Below, piece by piece: positions 8,514-17,106 of a stretch of 64,000 bases of DNA. How positions within the stretch are numbered: the stretch's first letter is position 1; each line of letters begins with the position of its first letter. Under the pieces are notes generated by a model. It was given only the letters and a program-made list of their open reading frames with translations, had not been told where the DNA came from and searched no databases. Both the position numbers and the translations under genes were made by a program. The stretch is from Nitrobium sp046350935 (GTDB taxonomy: Bacteria; Nitrospirota; Thermodesulfovibrionia; Thermodesulfovibrionales; Dissulfurispiraceae), in NCBI GenBank assembly GCA_046350935.1, contig JAXLZK010000009.1:43842-107841 (forward strand), in the 5' to 3' direction.

Positions 8514-9164
8514 TCACACCGCCTTTTTTACGAAGATCTCCCCGGCGAGCTCGGGATCGATGGCGATGGTCGTCTCATCGACCTGGAGGACGACGGATGG
8601 CTTCCGCTGGAGGAGACGTATGGTGGTTCCGGGAATGATGCCGATGGAGCTTAGGCGGCTTATCCGGGCAGCTTCTGACGGGGTGATAAACACGATTTTC
8701 CCCTGCTGCCCCACCTCGAAGTCAGTGAGCCGCACCACCACGGGACGTACATCCACCGTGTACTTCTTGCAGCACTCCCCCCGGGGGATCGGTTTGCCGT
8801 GGGGGCAGGTGGGGGGGTGCCCGAGAAAGGTGCAGACGCTGTCGGTAAGCTCCTCGCTCAGGATATGCTCCATCCTGCAGGCATCCTCGCATACCGCATC
8901 CTGCGGGAGGTCGAAAACGTCGGTAAAGAGCCGTTCAGCAAGCCGGTGCCGCCTGACGAGGCCGCGCGCACAACGACTTCCCTTCTCGGTCAACGTAATA
9001 AGGGGCTCCTCGATTGAAGCCAGCCCGTCGGCCTTCAGGGCGGAAACGAGCTGCTCGATGTCGGGATCGTCGGAGTTCAGCTCGAAGCGCTTTATCTCCC
9101 CGTGACCCTCTTCCTTCATCACCCACAACAACTCCAGGGCTTCGTCAATCCTTTCCTTTTCCAT
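8514..9164 (-). CDS. DtxR/MntR-family metal-dependent repressor with FeoA-like C-terminus
   Basis: Cytosolic metalloregulator, Fe2+- or Mn2+-dependent by family. The 216-residue product has an N-terminal winged-helix region (about residues 1-65, divergent), the dimerisation and metal block RRHRLAERLFTDVFDLP and CRMEHILSEELTD, then GHPPTCPHGKPIPRGECC and a C-terminal SH3-like FeoA domain (GIIPGTTIRLLQRKPSVVLQ, residues about 140-216). His, Glu and Cys ligands of the two canonical metal sites are visible in RHRLAE and the CRMEH stretch. The start has GGGGGAGGT upstream. No metal transporter is adjacent, so its regulon lies elsewhere. Confidence 0.88.
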   Translation of the reverse strand: MEKERIDEALELLWVMKEEGHGEIKRFELNSDDPDIEQLVSALKADGLASIEEPLITLTEKGSRCARGLVRRHRLAERLFTDVFDLPQDAVCEDACRMEHILSEELTDSVCTFLGHPPTCPHGKPIPRGECCKKYTVDVRPVVVRLTDFEVGQQGKIVFITPSEAARISRLSSIGIIPGTTIRLLQRKPSVVLQVDETTIAIDPELAGEIFVKKAV

Positions 9165-9312
9165 CGGACCTCCCCCTCAGCCTTTCGTCGGTACACCGCA
9201 GGAAACGGTGCGGTCCCCTAATAATAAAAGACCGGGCCTCTTTTTTACAATTTTCCGGGACACGGGAGAGGGAAGGGGCAGGAGGGGGTCCCGAAGCACG
9301 GAAGCGGGGCGC

Positions 9313-9933
9313 TTATTCAGTCGTAAAAGGCAGAGGAAGCGAAAGCACCCTCTGAAAGCTCTTCCGGTGCAGGGGGCTCGGCCCGTACTCCTGCAGTGCG
9401 GCGCAATGCGCCCTGGTGGCGTATCCCTTGTGTTTGTCGAACCCGTACTGGGGATAGAGGGCGTGGTATTCCCTCATGAGGCGGTCCCGGCGGACCTTCG
9501 CGATGAGGGAGGCTGCGGCGATCGAGGCGCTGAGGGCGTCCCCTTTGATGATCGGCCTCTGCGGAACAGGAAGAGGGGGGAGCGGGAGGGCGTCGATCAG
9601 GACGATGTCCATCGCGCTTCCGAGCGCTTCAAGCGCCGTCAGCATCGCACGGCGGGTGGCTTCCAGTATGTTGATCCGGTCGATTTCCTCTGATCCGACA
9701 ACGCCTACGCCGAGGGCAAGGGCAACACGGGAGATTTCTTCGTGGAGATGCTCCCTCTCTTTCTCCGGTACGGTTTTGGAGTCGCGAATGCCCTTCAGGG
9801 GGCAGTTCCGGGGCAGGATCACCGCTGCCGCCACGACCGGACCTGCCAGAGGCCCCCGGCCCGCCTCGTCCACTCCGGCGATCACCGCGAACCCCTCCCG
9901 CCTGATGGAGTCATCGTAGGCATAGAGGTCCAT
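9313..9933 (-). CDS. rnhB: Ribonuclease HII
   Basis: Cleaves RNA in RNA-DNA hybrids and single misincorporated ribonucleotides. The 206-residue product has the catalytic start AVIAGVDEAGRGPLAGPV, then IRDSKTVPEKERE, DIVLIDALPLP and GDALSASIAAASLIAKVRRD with the remaining acidic residues, ending with the HKGYATRAHCAAL segment. All expected active-site Asp/Glu are present. It is the last gene of the trmD-rplS-rnhB run, 32 bases after rplS, the common bacterial order. Confidence 0.96.
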   Translation of the reverse strand: MDLYAYDDSIRREGFAVIAGVDEAGRGPLAGPVVAAAVILPRNCPLKGIRDSKTVPEKEREHLHEEISRVALALGVGVVGSEEIDRINILEATRRAMLTALEALGSAMDIVLIDALPLPPLPVPQRPIIKGDALSASIAAASLIAKVRRDRLMREYHALYPQYGFDKHKGYATRAHCAALQEYGPSPLHRKSFQRVLSLPLPFTTE

Positions 9934-9965
9934 GCGGCAACCGGAGAGCTCCGGAAGGAGAGGGG

Positions 9966-10313
9966 CTACCTCTCTCTCTCCTTTTCCTTCACCTTGGCGT
10001 CTTTCCCCTTCTTGCTCCTGAGATAATAGAGTTTCGCCTTCCTTACGCTGCCGCGCCTCAGGACTTCGATCTTGTCGATGGAGGGGGAGTGGACGGGAAA
10101 GATCCTTTCCACCCCGACGCCGAAGGAAACCTTTCTCACCATGAAGGTCTCTTTGATGCCGCTCCCCTTGCGGGCGATCACCACCCCTTCGAAGGGCTGC
10201 AGTCTTTCCTTGTCCCCTTCCACCACCTTGACATACATCCTGATGGTATCTCCGATCGTAAACTGCGTAACCTCTCTCTTGAAGCCTTCCTCAACAGCAT
10301 GTATCAGGTTCAT
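9966..10313 (-). CDS. rplS: 50S ribosomal protein L19
   Basis: Large-subunit protein at the 30S-50S interface. The 115-residue product matches L19 across its length: MNLIHAVEEGFKREVTQFTI, the GDTIRMYVKVVEGDKERLQPFEG block, KGSGIKETFMVRKVSFGVGVE and RRGSVRKAKLYYLRS. The start has a strong GGAGGAGAAGAA site inside the end of trmD, whose stop lies 23 bases into rplS, so the two are translationally coupled. Confidence 0.98.
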   Translation of the reverse strand: MNLIHAVEEGFKREVTQFTIGDTIRMYVKVVEGDKERLQPFEGVVIARKGSGIKETFMVRKVSFGVGVERIFPVHSPSIDKIEVLRRGSVRKAKLYYLRSKKGKDAKVKEKERER

Positions 10314-11082
10314 TTCTTCTCCTCCATTTCCTCATCATTTCCGTATCTTCGGAGCAAAGCTCATCGATTATCGCACAATCCTCCCGGCTCAATGCAGCCT
10401 TTTCGAGGAGGTCGGGTCTTCTCTGCAGCGTCCGGCGCAGCGCCTCCTTGCGCCGGTACCGCGCTATCTCCCGGTGGTTCCCCGAAAGCAGGACATCCGG
10501 CACCCTCACGCCCCGGAATTCGGGGGGGCGCGTGTAGTGGGGATAGTCGAGAAGCCCCCAGGTAAAAGACTCTTCCTTGGCGGAGTCCTCAGCTCCCAGC
10601 ACCCCGGGGATCAGACGGGAGACGCTGTCTATTATAACCAAAGCCGCCAGCTCTCCACCAGTCATCACGTAGTCGCCGATCGAAATTTCCTCATCCACCA
10701 GCAGCTCCTTCACCCGCTCGTCGATCCCCTCATAGCGGCCGCAGATAAGAAGGATCCTCCTCTTCTCGTTCACGAGGGCCTCCGCCTTCCCCTGATCGAA
10801 AAGGGTCCCCTGCGGACTGAGCAGCACGGTCAGACGCCCGGCTCCGTCGGACTTTATGGACTGCACCGCGCGGTAGAGGGGATCTATCTTCATCACCATT
10901 CCCGATCCGCCCCCGTACGGGTAGTCGTCCACGATCCGGTGCTTGTCCCCGGCGTAGTCTCTCGTGTTGTAGACCTTCACGTCGATGAGCCCCCGCTGCG
11001 CGGCTCTCTTCATGATGCTCTCGCCGAGGTAGGCCTGGAACATCCCGGGGAAGAGGGTCAGTATATCGAATCCGGCGCTCAT
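10291..11082 (-). CDS. trmD: tRNA (guanine-N1-)-methyltransferase
   Basis: Forms m1G37 in tRNA with SAM, preventing frameshifting. I choose the ATG at 11082 (MSAGFDILTLFPGMFQAYL); the frame extends 12 bases upstream to a TTG. The 263-residue SPOUT enzyme shows the knot motifs LSPQGTLFDQGKAEALV, LICGRYEGIDERV and SIGDYVMTGGELAALVIIDS, the SAM-binding region. The C-terminus runs 23 bases into rplS. rimM, which usually precedes trmD, is absent; instead a hairpin separates trmD from khpA. Confidence 0.96.
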   Translation of the reverse strand: MSAGFDILTLFPGMFQAYLGESIMKRAAQRGLIDVKVYNTRDYAGDKHRIVDDYPYGGGSGMVMKIDPLYRAVQSIKSDGAGRLTVLLSPQGTLFDQGKAEALVNEKRRILLICGRYEGIDERVKELLVDEEISIGDYVMTGGELAALVIIDSVSRLIPGVLGAEDSAKEESFTWGLLDYPHYTRPPEFRGVRVPDVLLSGNHREIARYRRKEALRRTLQRRPDLLEKAALSREDCAIIDELCSEDTEMMRKWRRRNEPDTCC

Positions 11083-11098
11083 TGTCCGATGCAATAAG

Positions 11099-11125
11099 AA
11101 GGGGCGTTTGTCGCAAACGCCCCTT
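11099..11125 (-). terminator. Hairpin between khpA and trmD (attenuator or weak terminator)
   Basis: Perfect 12-base stem (AAGGGGCGTTTG / CAAACGCCCCTT) with a 3-base loop, 22 bases after the khpA stop. On the minus strand it is followed by a short pyrimidine-rich CTTATT, a weak U-tract, so partial termination or RNA processing is more likely than a full stop. It occupies the place normally held by rimM. Confidence 0.65.
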
Positions 11126-11147
11126 AACCGTCAGGAGAAACGTTTTG

Positions 11148-11381
11148 TTACTCTAAAATCTCAAGGACGCAGCGCTTGCCGATTTTCGTGCCGGCAGCAC
11201 CCAGAATGGTTCTCATGGAACGGGCGGTCTTCCCCTGCTTGCCGATCACTTTACCCAGATCGCTTGGAGATACGCGCAGTTCGTACACAATGGTCTTTTC
11301 TCCGTCGATTTCAGTCACCTTCACTTCCTCGGGCTTATCCACCAGCGATTTCGCCATTGTCTCGATCAATGCCTTCATCAT
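11148..11381 (-). CDS. khpA: KH-domain RNA-binding protein KhpA
   Basis: Small RNA-binding protein (77 residues) of the KhpA/YlqC type, which pairs with KhpB in other bacteria to bind many transcripts and affect cell elongation. The KH signature GKVIGKQGKTARSMRTIL is intact (GKQG is the GxxG loop). Typical location immediately downstream of rpsP. The start is MMKAL; GGAGGTGG lies just upstream, and either of the two adjacent ATGs could be used. Confidence 0.93.
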   Translation of the reverse strand: MMKALIETMAKSLVDKPEEVKVTEIDGEKTIVYELRVSPSDLGKVIGKQGKTARSMRTILGAAGTKIGKRCVLEILE

Positions 11382-11433
11382 CCACCTCCATGTCGGTTTG
11401 AGGAGTACCCACCCCGTTTCTGAGGAACCCGTA

Positions 11434-11670
11434 TTACATGCCGGCCTTTTGCAAGAGTTTCTTCACCGTGTCCGTCGGCTGAGCACCGCAATTGATCCAG
11501 TACTTGGCCCTGTCCATATTGACTTTTATGTCTGACGGCTCTGTTTTCGGATCGTAGGTCCCGATAATTTCCACAAAAGGACCATCTCTCCGGGCTCTCG
11601 AGTCCGCGACGATGATTCTATAAAAGGGTTTCTTATGGGACCCCATCCTTGTCAACCTGATCTTTACCAC
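11434..11670 (-). CDS. rpsP: 30S ribosomal protein S16
   Basis: Small-subunit assembly protein. The 78-residue product MVKIRLTRMGSHKKPFYRII, with DSRARRDGPFVEIIGTYDP and RAKYWINCGAQPTDTVKKLL, matches S16 throughout. The start codon is GTG at 11670, behind AGGAGGTGAACAG. It sits between ffh (upstream) and khpA (downstream) on the minus strand, the standard order. Confidence 0.98.
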   Translation of the reverse strand: MVKIRLTRMGSHKKPFYRIIVADSRARRDGPFVEIIGTYDPKTEPSDIKVNMDRAKYWINCGAQPTDTVKKLLQKAGM

Positions 11671-11813
11671 CTGTTCACCTCCTGCTTAGTAACGGGACTT
11701 TATCCTGATACACTCCCTGAAATTTTGCACCCTCTATTTTCCCAAAAGAGCAAAGCCCTCTGAAGAAAAACTGAATTTTACACTATTTCCCCGCGATGAG
11801 GCAAGGGCCGCCG

Positions 11814-13136
11814 TCAGAAGGGCATCCCCTTGGGAAGCCGGAACCCCTTTTTCCCCTTGAACATCTTCATCATCTTCTTCATTTCGAGGTACTGCTTTAT
11901 GAGCCTGTTCACGTCCGCAGCCGTCGTCCCGCTCCCCATGGCAATCCTCTTCCGCCTGCTGCCGTTTATGATCTGGTGGTTCCTCCTTTCCTCCGGCGTC
12001 ATGGAGTTGATGATCGCTTCGATTCTGACAAACTCCTTCTCGTCGACCTTTACTTCCTTCAGCGCCTTCCCCATTCCAGGGATCATGCTGAGGAGGTTCT
12101 CGATGGGTCCCATATTCCGTATTTTTTTCAGCTGGTCGCGCAGGTCCTCGAAAGAAAAGCTCTCCTCGATGATGCTCTTCTGGAGCTTCTCCGCCTCCTT
12201 CTGGTCGAAGGATTGCTGGGCCTGCTCGATCAGGCTGAGTACGTCCCCCATCCCGAGGATCCTGCCGGCGACCCTGTCGGGGTAGAAGGGCTCGATCATA
12301 TCGATTTTTTCGCCGGTGCCGATGAACTTGATGGGTTTGCCGGTGATGTTCCGTATGGAAAGCGCGGCGCCGCCGCGGGCGTCGCCATCCATTTTGGTGA
12401 GGATGATCCCGTCGATCCCTATCTGGTCGTTGAAGCTCTTCGCCATGGTGACCGCATCCTGGCCGGTCATGGCGTCCGCTACCAGGAGGACCTCACGGGG
12501 GCTCACCGTCTCTTTTATCCGCTTCAGCTCGACCATCAGCTCTTCATTGATGTGCAGTCTGCCCGCGGTATCGATCAGGACGATGTCCCTGCCGTCCAGC
12601 TTTGCGCGCTTCAACGCCTCCTCGCTCACCGCGACGGGGTCTTTCGTCTCCCGGGAATGGAAAACGGGGAGGTCCAGCTGCTTGCCCAGGGTTACCAGCT
12701 GGTCGATTGCGGCAGGCCGCTGCAGGTCCGCAGCGACAAGGAGGGGCCTCCTCCCTTCCTTTTTGAAAAAGCGCGCGAGCTTGGCCGTAGTGGTCGTCTT
12801 GCCGGACCCCTGGAGCCCGATCATCATAATGACCGTAGGGGGGTTGGGCGCAAGCTGGATTCTCGTGTTCGTCGCGCCCAGGAGTTCGCAGAGAGCATCA
12901 TGGACGATCTTTACGACCTGCTGTCCGGGGGAGAGGCTTTCCAGCACCTCTTTCCCCACCGCCTTCTCCCGTATATGCTGGATAAAGTCCTTTACGACTT
13001 TAAAATTGACATCGGCTTCAAGCAGCGCAAGGCGTATCTCTTTGAGGGCGGCGTCCACATCCTCCTCTTTGAGCAGCCCCCTGCCTTTCAGCTTTTTGAA
13101 TATGGAATCCAGCTTATCGCTCAGTGATTCAAACAT
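11814..13136 (-). CDS. ffh: Signal recognition particle protein Ffh (SRP54)
   Basis: GTPase that binds signal peptides and 4.5S RNA and docks with FtsY for cotranslational membrane targeting. The 440-residue product has the N domain (residues 1-90), G domain with GLQGSGKTTTTAKLARFF, DTAGRLHINEEL and TKMDGDARGGAALS, and a Met-rich M domain (PGMGKALKEVKVDEKEF, MKKMMKMFKGKKGFR). Length and domain order are complete. It starts with ATG behind GAGGAGAG and leads the ffh-rpsP-khpA operon. Confidence 0.98.
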   Translation of the reverse strand: MFESLSDKLDSIFKKLKGRGLLKEEDVDAALKEIRLALLEADVNFKVVKDFIQHIREKAVGKEVLESLSPGQQVVKIVHDALCELLGATNTRIQLAPNPPTVIMMIGLQGSGKTTTTAKLARFFKKEGRRPLLVAADLQRPAAIDQLVTLGKQLDLPVFHSRETKDPVAVSEEALKRAKLDGRDIVLIDTAGRLHINEELMVELKRIKETVSPREVLLVADAMTGQDAVTMAKSFNDQIGIDGIILTKMDGDARGGAALSIRNITGKPIKFIGTGEKIDMIEPFYPDRVAGRILGMGDVLSLIEQAQQSFDQKEAEKLQKSIIEESFSFEDLRDQLKKIRNMGPIENLLSMIPGMGKALKEVKVDEKEFVRIEAIINSMTPEERRNHQIINGSRRKRIAMGSGTTAADVNRLIKQYLEMKKMMKMFKGKKGFRLPKGMPF

Positions 13137-13462
13137 CTCTCTCCTCGTGCTTGTCGTGTATCGATCGGCTTCCGGCGCGGCGGAGGCGGAAGGTGCACCG
13201 TATCAGCTTTCGCCGTTTGCCAACGCGTCTCCCTGAGCGGACAGGAACCCGATATATCTGTTCAGGACGGTCCCCTGCCTGCCGGCACCCCTGCCTGCGG
13301 GGCAGTGACGGTTCCCAGCCGTCCGGTTGTGAGAGGTTTCAGTAATAATGAAAGAGGGAGCTTCGGAAATGTTTCCGGCACCCGCTCCCTTTTCATGTAT
13401 CGAAATGAAAAAGAATAGAACTGCACCACTGCAGAACGCAGCGGAAAACTGCAGACGTCTCA
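13137..13462. other. trxA-ffh intergenic region
   Basis: 326 bases between trxA and ffh (both minus strand). An 86-codon open frame starts at the trxA stop (13463) with a hydrophobic N-terminus, but a strong terminator lies inside it and the rest has no recognisable protein character, so I do not call it. Apart from the terminator at 13350-13394 and presumably the ffh promoter, I see nothing. Confidence 0.6.
13350..13394 (-). terminator. Intrinsic terminator downstream of trxA
   Basis: Long hairpin with arms GAAAGAGGGAGC (13350-13361) and GCTCCCTTTTC (13384-13394), with an inner CGGAAA/TTTCCG helix. On the minus strand the right-hand arm ends in CTTTC then ATTATTA, a usable U-rich tail. It separates trxA from the ffh operon. 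Confidence 0.75.
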
Positions 13463-13795
13463 TTAACTTCCAAGCAGCGCGTCTATCTTGGCCTTGAGCT
13501 GGGGCTTGGGGACTGCACCCACGATCTGGTCGACTTTCTGTCCGTCCTTGAAGAACATAAGGGTAGGTATTCCCATGATCTTGTATTTGCTTGCTACGTC
13601 GGGATTTTCATCCGTATTTAATTTTCCTACCTTCACCTTGCCGCTATACTCCTTTGCCAGCTCCTCGACCGTCGGGGCGACCATCCGGCACGGCCCGCAC
13701 CATACCGCCCAGAAATCCACCATCACCAATCCGCCGGACTGCTCTACTTCCTGCGCCCATGATGCACTCGTCAATTCAACAACCCCTTCTGCCAT
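13463..13795 (-). CDS. trxA: Thioredoxin
   Basis: Cytosolic protein disulfide reductant. The 110-residue product has the active site FWAVWCGPCRMVAPTVEEL, the conserved Asp in VMVDFWA, the cis-Pro MGIPTLMFF and the C-terminal GAVPKPQLKAKI. Full family length. It is monocistronic: a consensus-type promoter lies upstream (13842-13871) and a terminator downstream. Confidence 0.97.
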   Translation of the reverse strand: MAEGVVELTSASWAQEVEQSGGLVMVDFWAVWCGPCRMVAPTVEELAKEYSGKVKVGKLNTDENPDVASKYKIMGIPTLMFFKDGQKVDQIVGAVPKPQLKAKIDALLGS

Positions 13796-13841
13796 AATAC
13801 CTCCTGCTCATTATCAGAAAGATGAACGCCCATTTAACAAA

Positions 13842-13871
13842 ATTATAGTTTTTATACCAGTGTTTTGTCAA
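13842..13871 (-). promoter_or_regulatory. Sigma-70-type promoter of trxA
   Basis: On the minus strand, TTGACA (13866-13871) and TATAAT (13842-13847) are both perfect consensus hexamers, with an 18-base spacer. The predicted start of transcription is about 40 bases upstream of the trxA ATG. The spacing is one base over the optimum. Confidence 0.8.
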
Positions 13872-14061
13872 TTTTATTAAAGGATAAGTGTCGGGATATG
13901 TTACACTTTTTGCCCTTTTCCGCTCCGGGGAGAAACGCAGGACGCCCTCCCGGCGCTGCGGCGGTCCCGGTCGGAATTCCCCTCGTTTTTTTCCTAAAAT
14001 TCCTTGAAATGCGATATTATATCGGGACCAGACCATTCTTCGCCGGAGGCAGGGAGTATGT

Positions 14062-16008
14062 ATGGGACGCACTTTCTTTTTTAAGATCAACTTTCTGCTC
14101 GCTGCAACCCTCCTCGCGACCGGTCTCCTGTTCAACGTAGTGCTCAGGGAGTATTCGCAGCGGGATGAACGGAAGCATGTCGAGCAGTGGCTGTCCTCTT
14201 TTGCCTTTGCGGAGAGCGTCGGCTTTGCCCATCATAGCGCACAAGACGAATACGGGGCCATCGCGGACGAAATACGAAGGGGCAGCGCGACGCTGCGGAA
14301 CCTTACCGATATACGCTTTTTCGACCGGGACGGCTTCCTGAGGGTGGACAGGACAGGGGAGCATCGGCCGGGCGCCCCCCCTGCTGAACCGTGGGTCCGG
14401 GAGGGGATGCGGCAAAAGGCCGTTGTCCGGCACTGGAACGGATACCGGCTCATGCTCCTCGAGCCCATCGTGGACGGACACAGGGTGGTCGGCTTTCTCC
14501 TGCTCTCCTACGATGCCGGTTTCCTGGCCCGCTCCCTTGAGCACAAGAGAAACTTCTTCGTACCCCTGACGGGGTTCATCATTCTTCTCGCCATTCTCGC
14601 AGGGCTGATCCTCACCAGGCGGTTCCTCTCCCCCCTTGTCTCCATAATCGATGCATCGAAAAGGGTCGCGGCAGGAGACCTCTCCCCCACTATCCCGGTT
14701 GCCTCCGGCGACGAGCTGGGAATCCTCGCACGGAATTTCAACGTGATGGTGGAGAAGCTGACTCTCTCCAAAATGGAGCTGACCCACTACGCGAAGAGTC
14801 TTGAACACGTCGTCGACCTCCGCACCGAAAGCCTCAACAATGTCCTGAAGGAGCTGCAACGGCAGAAGGACTTCATGGACAAGCTCATCTCCACGGTGGG
14901 GGCTCTGATCCTCGTCCTGGACACCGGGGCGCGCGTGGTCATGTTCAACAGGAGATGCGAGGAGGTCACCGGCTTCCCGCGGGAGGAGGTGATGGGGAAA
15001 CCCGTCTGGGATTTCCTTATCCCCGAACGCTTCATTGCCCCTGCCCGGAAGGCATTCGACGACCTCCGCAGCAGCAGGGTCCCGGCTTCCTATGAAGTCC
15101 CCTGCCTCACGAAGGACGGGCAAGAGAAACGTATCCTGTGGAACGACACGGTTATCACCGGCGACCTGAATGAAGCCGTATACGTTATCGGCACCGGGAT
15201 CGACATCACCGAAAAAAAGCTTATGGAAGAGTATCTGATAGAATCACAGAGAATCCAGTCGGTGGCTACCCTTGCGACCGGGCTTTCCCATAATCTCAAT
15301 AACCTCCTTACCGGGGTCCTCGGGTATGCCGGACTACTGCGGCTGCAGCTATCGTCGCTCTGTATCCCGGAGCTCGCGGATGCGGGAAAGCATATCGACA
15401 TCATCGAGAATTCCTCCCGGATGGCTTCCGATCTGATCAAGCAGCTCATGACCTTTGCAAAGAAAACGCCGTACGAGACGAAAAAAATACACCTGAATAC
15501 TCTCGTCAGCGATGCACTGCGCATTATTGTCCCCTCTTTTCCCCGGGTCATCTCCATTGAAACCGGCCTCGGTGATGACGTAGCGGAGATTGAAGCGGAC
15601 GGAGACCAGATCCAGCAGGTCATTCTGCATATCTGCTTCAATGCCCGTGATGCGATGCCGGGTGGCGGGATCCTCCGGGTGGAAACTTTCAACGAGGAAC
15701 TGCCGTCTGCCGATTCACCGGCCCAGGGCAGGGGGAGATATGCCGTCATCAGGATACACGATACGGGGCGGGGCATGTCCGAAGAGGTAAAATCGCGTAT
15801 TTACGAGCCTTTCTTTACTACCAAGGGGCTTCTCAACTATAAGGGGCTCGGGCTCTCCACCGCGTACACCATCATCAAGAGCCATAACGGATATATCGCG
15901 GTGGACAGCGAGGAGGGAAAGGGGACTCTCTTCACCGTACGCCTGCCGGCCGCAAAGGAGGACCGCTGCGCCGAACCGCTCACGGCCCCTGAAAAAGGGG
16001 GAGCCTGA
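14062..16008 (+). CDS. PAS-domain sensor histidine kinase
   Basis: Membrane two-component kinase of 648 residues. Helix 1 is near residues 8-28, then an extracytoplasmic sensor of about 135 residues, helix 2 near 168-187, HAMP (about 187-240, RRFLSPLVSIIDASKRVAAG), coiled coil, PAS (about 270-385, ending GTGIDITEKK), H-box LATGLSHNLNNLLTG with phospho-acceptor His410, N-box VILHICFNARDAM, DTGRGMSEEV and a G2 region GLGLSTAYTIIKSHNG. All catalytic boxes are intact. No response regulator is adjacent, so it is an orphan kinase. The start ATG follows GGCAGGGAGT. A small membrane-protein gene follows 12 bases later. Confidence 0.92.
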   Translation: MGRTFFFKINFLLAATLLATGLLFNVVLREYSQRDERKHVEQWLSSFAFAESVGFAHHSAQDEYGAIADEIRRGSATLRNLTDIRFFDRDGFLRVDRTGEHRPGAPPAEPWVREGMRQKAVVRHWNGYRLMLLEPIVDGHRVVGFLLLSYDAGFLARSLEHKRNFFVPLTGFIILLAILAGLILTRRFLSPLVSIIDASKRVAAGDLSPTIPVASGDELGILARNFNVMVEKLTLSKMELTHYAKSLEHVVDLRTESLNNVLKELQRQKDFMDKLISTVGALILVLDTGARVVMFNRRCEEVTGFPREEVMGKPVWDFLIPERFIAPARKAFDDLRSSRVPASYEVPCLTKDGQEKRILWNDTVITGDLNEAVYVIGTGIDITEKKLMEEYLIESQRIQSVATLATGLSHNLNNLLTGVLGYAGLLRLQLSSLCIPELADAGKHIDIIENSSRMASDLIKQLMTFAKKTPYETKKIHLNTLVSDALRIIVPSFPRVISIETGLGDDVAEIEADGDQIQQVILHICFNARDAMPGGGILRVETFNEELPSADSPAQGRGRYAVIRIHDTGRGMSEEVKSRIYEPFFTTKGLLNYKGLGLSTAYTIIKSHNGYIAVDSEEGKGTLFTVRLPAAKEDRCAEPLTAPEKGGA

Positions 16009-16020
16009 AAAAGGAGGAGA

Positions 16021-16215
16021 ATGATACGCATCGTTACGCAGGTGCTCGTCGCTTTAATGCTTCTTTTCGGGGCTCTTACCCTTGCCCCGAGGATGCTGCT
16101 GCATTTCCGCGCGAAAAATGCGCTCCGGGCGTTTTATTTCCTCGTCCTGACCGTCCTTTCCTTCGTCTTTGCCGTTGCTGCGCTCTACTACGCATGCTCG
16201 GGGGTTCGGGAATAG
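16021..16215 (+). CDS. Small two-helix membrane protein
   Basis: A 64-residue product with two hydrophobic segments (about residues 4-24, VTQVLVALMLLFGALTLAP-like, and 38-59, AFYFLVLTVLSFVFAVAALY) separated by a basic loop HFRAKNALR. It has a strong AAAAAGGAGGAGA ribosome site and lies 12 bases after the sensor kinase, so it is probably co-transcribed and may act with it. No family recognised. Its stop is 6 bases from the convergent coiled-coil gene. Confidence 0.65.
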   Translation: MIRIVTQVLVALMLLFGALTLAPRMLLHFRAKNALRAFYFLVLTVLSFVFAVAALYYACSGVRE

Positions 16216-16221
16216 GGGGAT

Positions 16222-17106
16222 TCAGGACTGCTGGGCCGCCTGCTGTTGATTGTAGAGAACCATATATTCCTTCTCTATGTCCTCGTACTGCTTCTGTACC
16301 TCTTCGAGCAGGCCGTTTTTCTCCTCCAGTTTTTTCTCGAAATCCCTCACCTTATCTACCAGCTCTTCTTTCTCGCGGAGGACTTCTTCATACTTCCCCT
16401 CATCGAAACTGCCGGCTGTTCCGGCTCCTGTTCCGGCGTCTGCATCTGCGCCGGAAAGCGCTTCCGCCTCCTCCCAGAGCCTGTTAAGCTCCTCCTCCCA
16501 ACGGCCGAATTTCTCGGAAAGGGAGGCGTTTTCCCCTGAAAGGACCCCTATATAGGCGGCAAGCTCCTGGTTGTTGTCCTGGAGAACGCCCGCCAGTACC
16601 GCAAACGCCTCCCGGTCCTCTTCCGGCGAGGCTATGAGCCCGTCGATTTTTTCCTGCAGCTCCTGGTATTTCTGTCTAATGGAGGACAGTTTCTTCTGTG
16701 CGCTCTCAAACAGGTCTTTGTAGCACATCAGGTCGAGGATTCGGCCCTTCTGATAAGCGACAACGCGCTGCAGCGTACCGATGTCTCCCTGCGGCCCGGC
16801 GGGGGCGCCGTCCCCCTCCGCAGCTCCGGACGTCTCCTGCTCAGGCATGATGGCGGTTTCCTGCACCGGCACCCGCTCCGGCTGATGCGTCCCGGCCTCC
16901 TCCTGTTCCGAAGGACTGTCCGCCGCCTCCGGGGGGTGCGGCGCCGGTTTCGGCTCTTCTCCCCTCCCTTCGAGCTCTCCCAGGGCCTTACGGTACAGCC
17001 TCTTCACTCTCCTGCCGCGCACAAAGGAAAAGACCGCGGCCCCGAGGAGGACGAGAGAGAGCTCGATAAGCAGCAGAAAAAAGAGCGCGTCGACCCTGAA
17101 TGTCAT
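16222..17106 (-). CDS. Membrane-anchored coiled-coil protein
   Basis: A 294-residue product: an N-terminal helix (ALFFLLLIELSLVLLGAAVF, about residues 6-26), a basic stretch RGRRVKRLYRK, an acidic/proline-rich linker (about 45-115) and a long coiled coil interrupted by a Gly/Ala patch (ADADAGTGAGTAG), ending in a heptad-rich helix and NQQQAAQQS. The ATG at 17106 overlaps the TGA of the upstream VWA gene by four bases (ATGA), so the pair is translationally coupled. No family recognised; the two proteins probably work together at the inner membrane. Confidence 0.75.
   Translation of the reverse strand: MTFRVDALFFLLLIELSLVLLGAAVFSFVRGRRVKRLYRKALGELEGRGEEPKPAPHPPEAADSPSEQEEAGTHQPERVPVQETAIMPEQETSGAAEGDGAPAGPQGDIGTLQRVVAYQKGRILDLMCYKDLFESAQKKLSSIRQKYQELQEKIDGLIASPEEDREAFAVLAGVLQDNNQELAAYIGVLSGENASLSEKFGRWEEELNRLWEEAEALSGADADAGTGAGTAGSFDEGKYEEVLREKEELVDKVRDFEKKLEEKNGLLEEVQKQYEDIEKEYMVLYNQQQAAQQS

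Noticed and set aside
13203..13463. 86-residue protein with a hydrophobic N-terminus starting at the trxA stop
   Set aside because: The strong trxA terminator lies inside it and the remainder has no family or codon pattern; probably chance.
14017..15123. 368-codon minus-strand frame
   Set aside because: Shadow of the sensor kinase on the plus strand.
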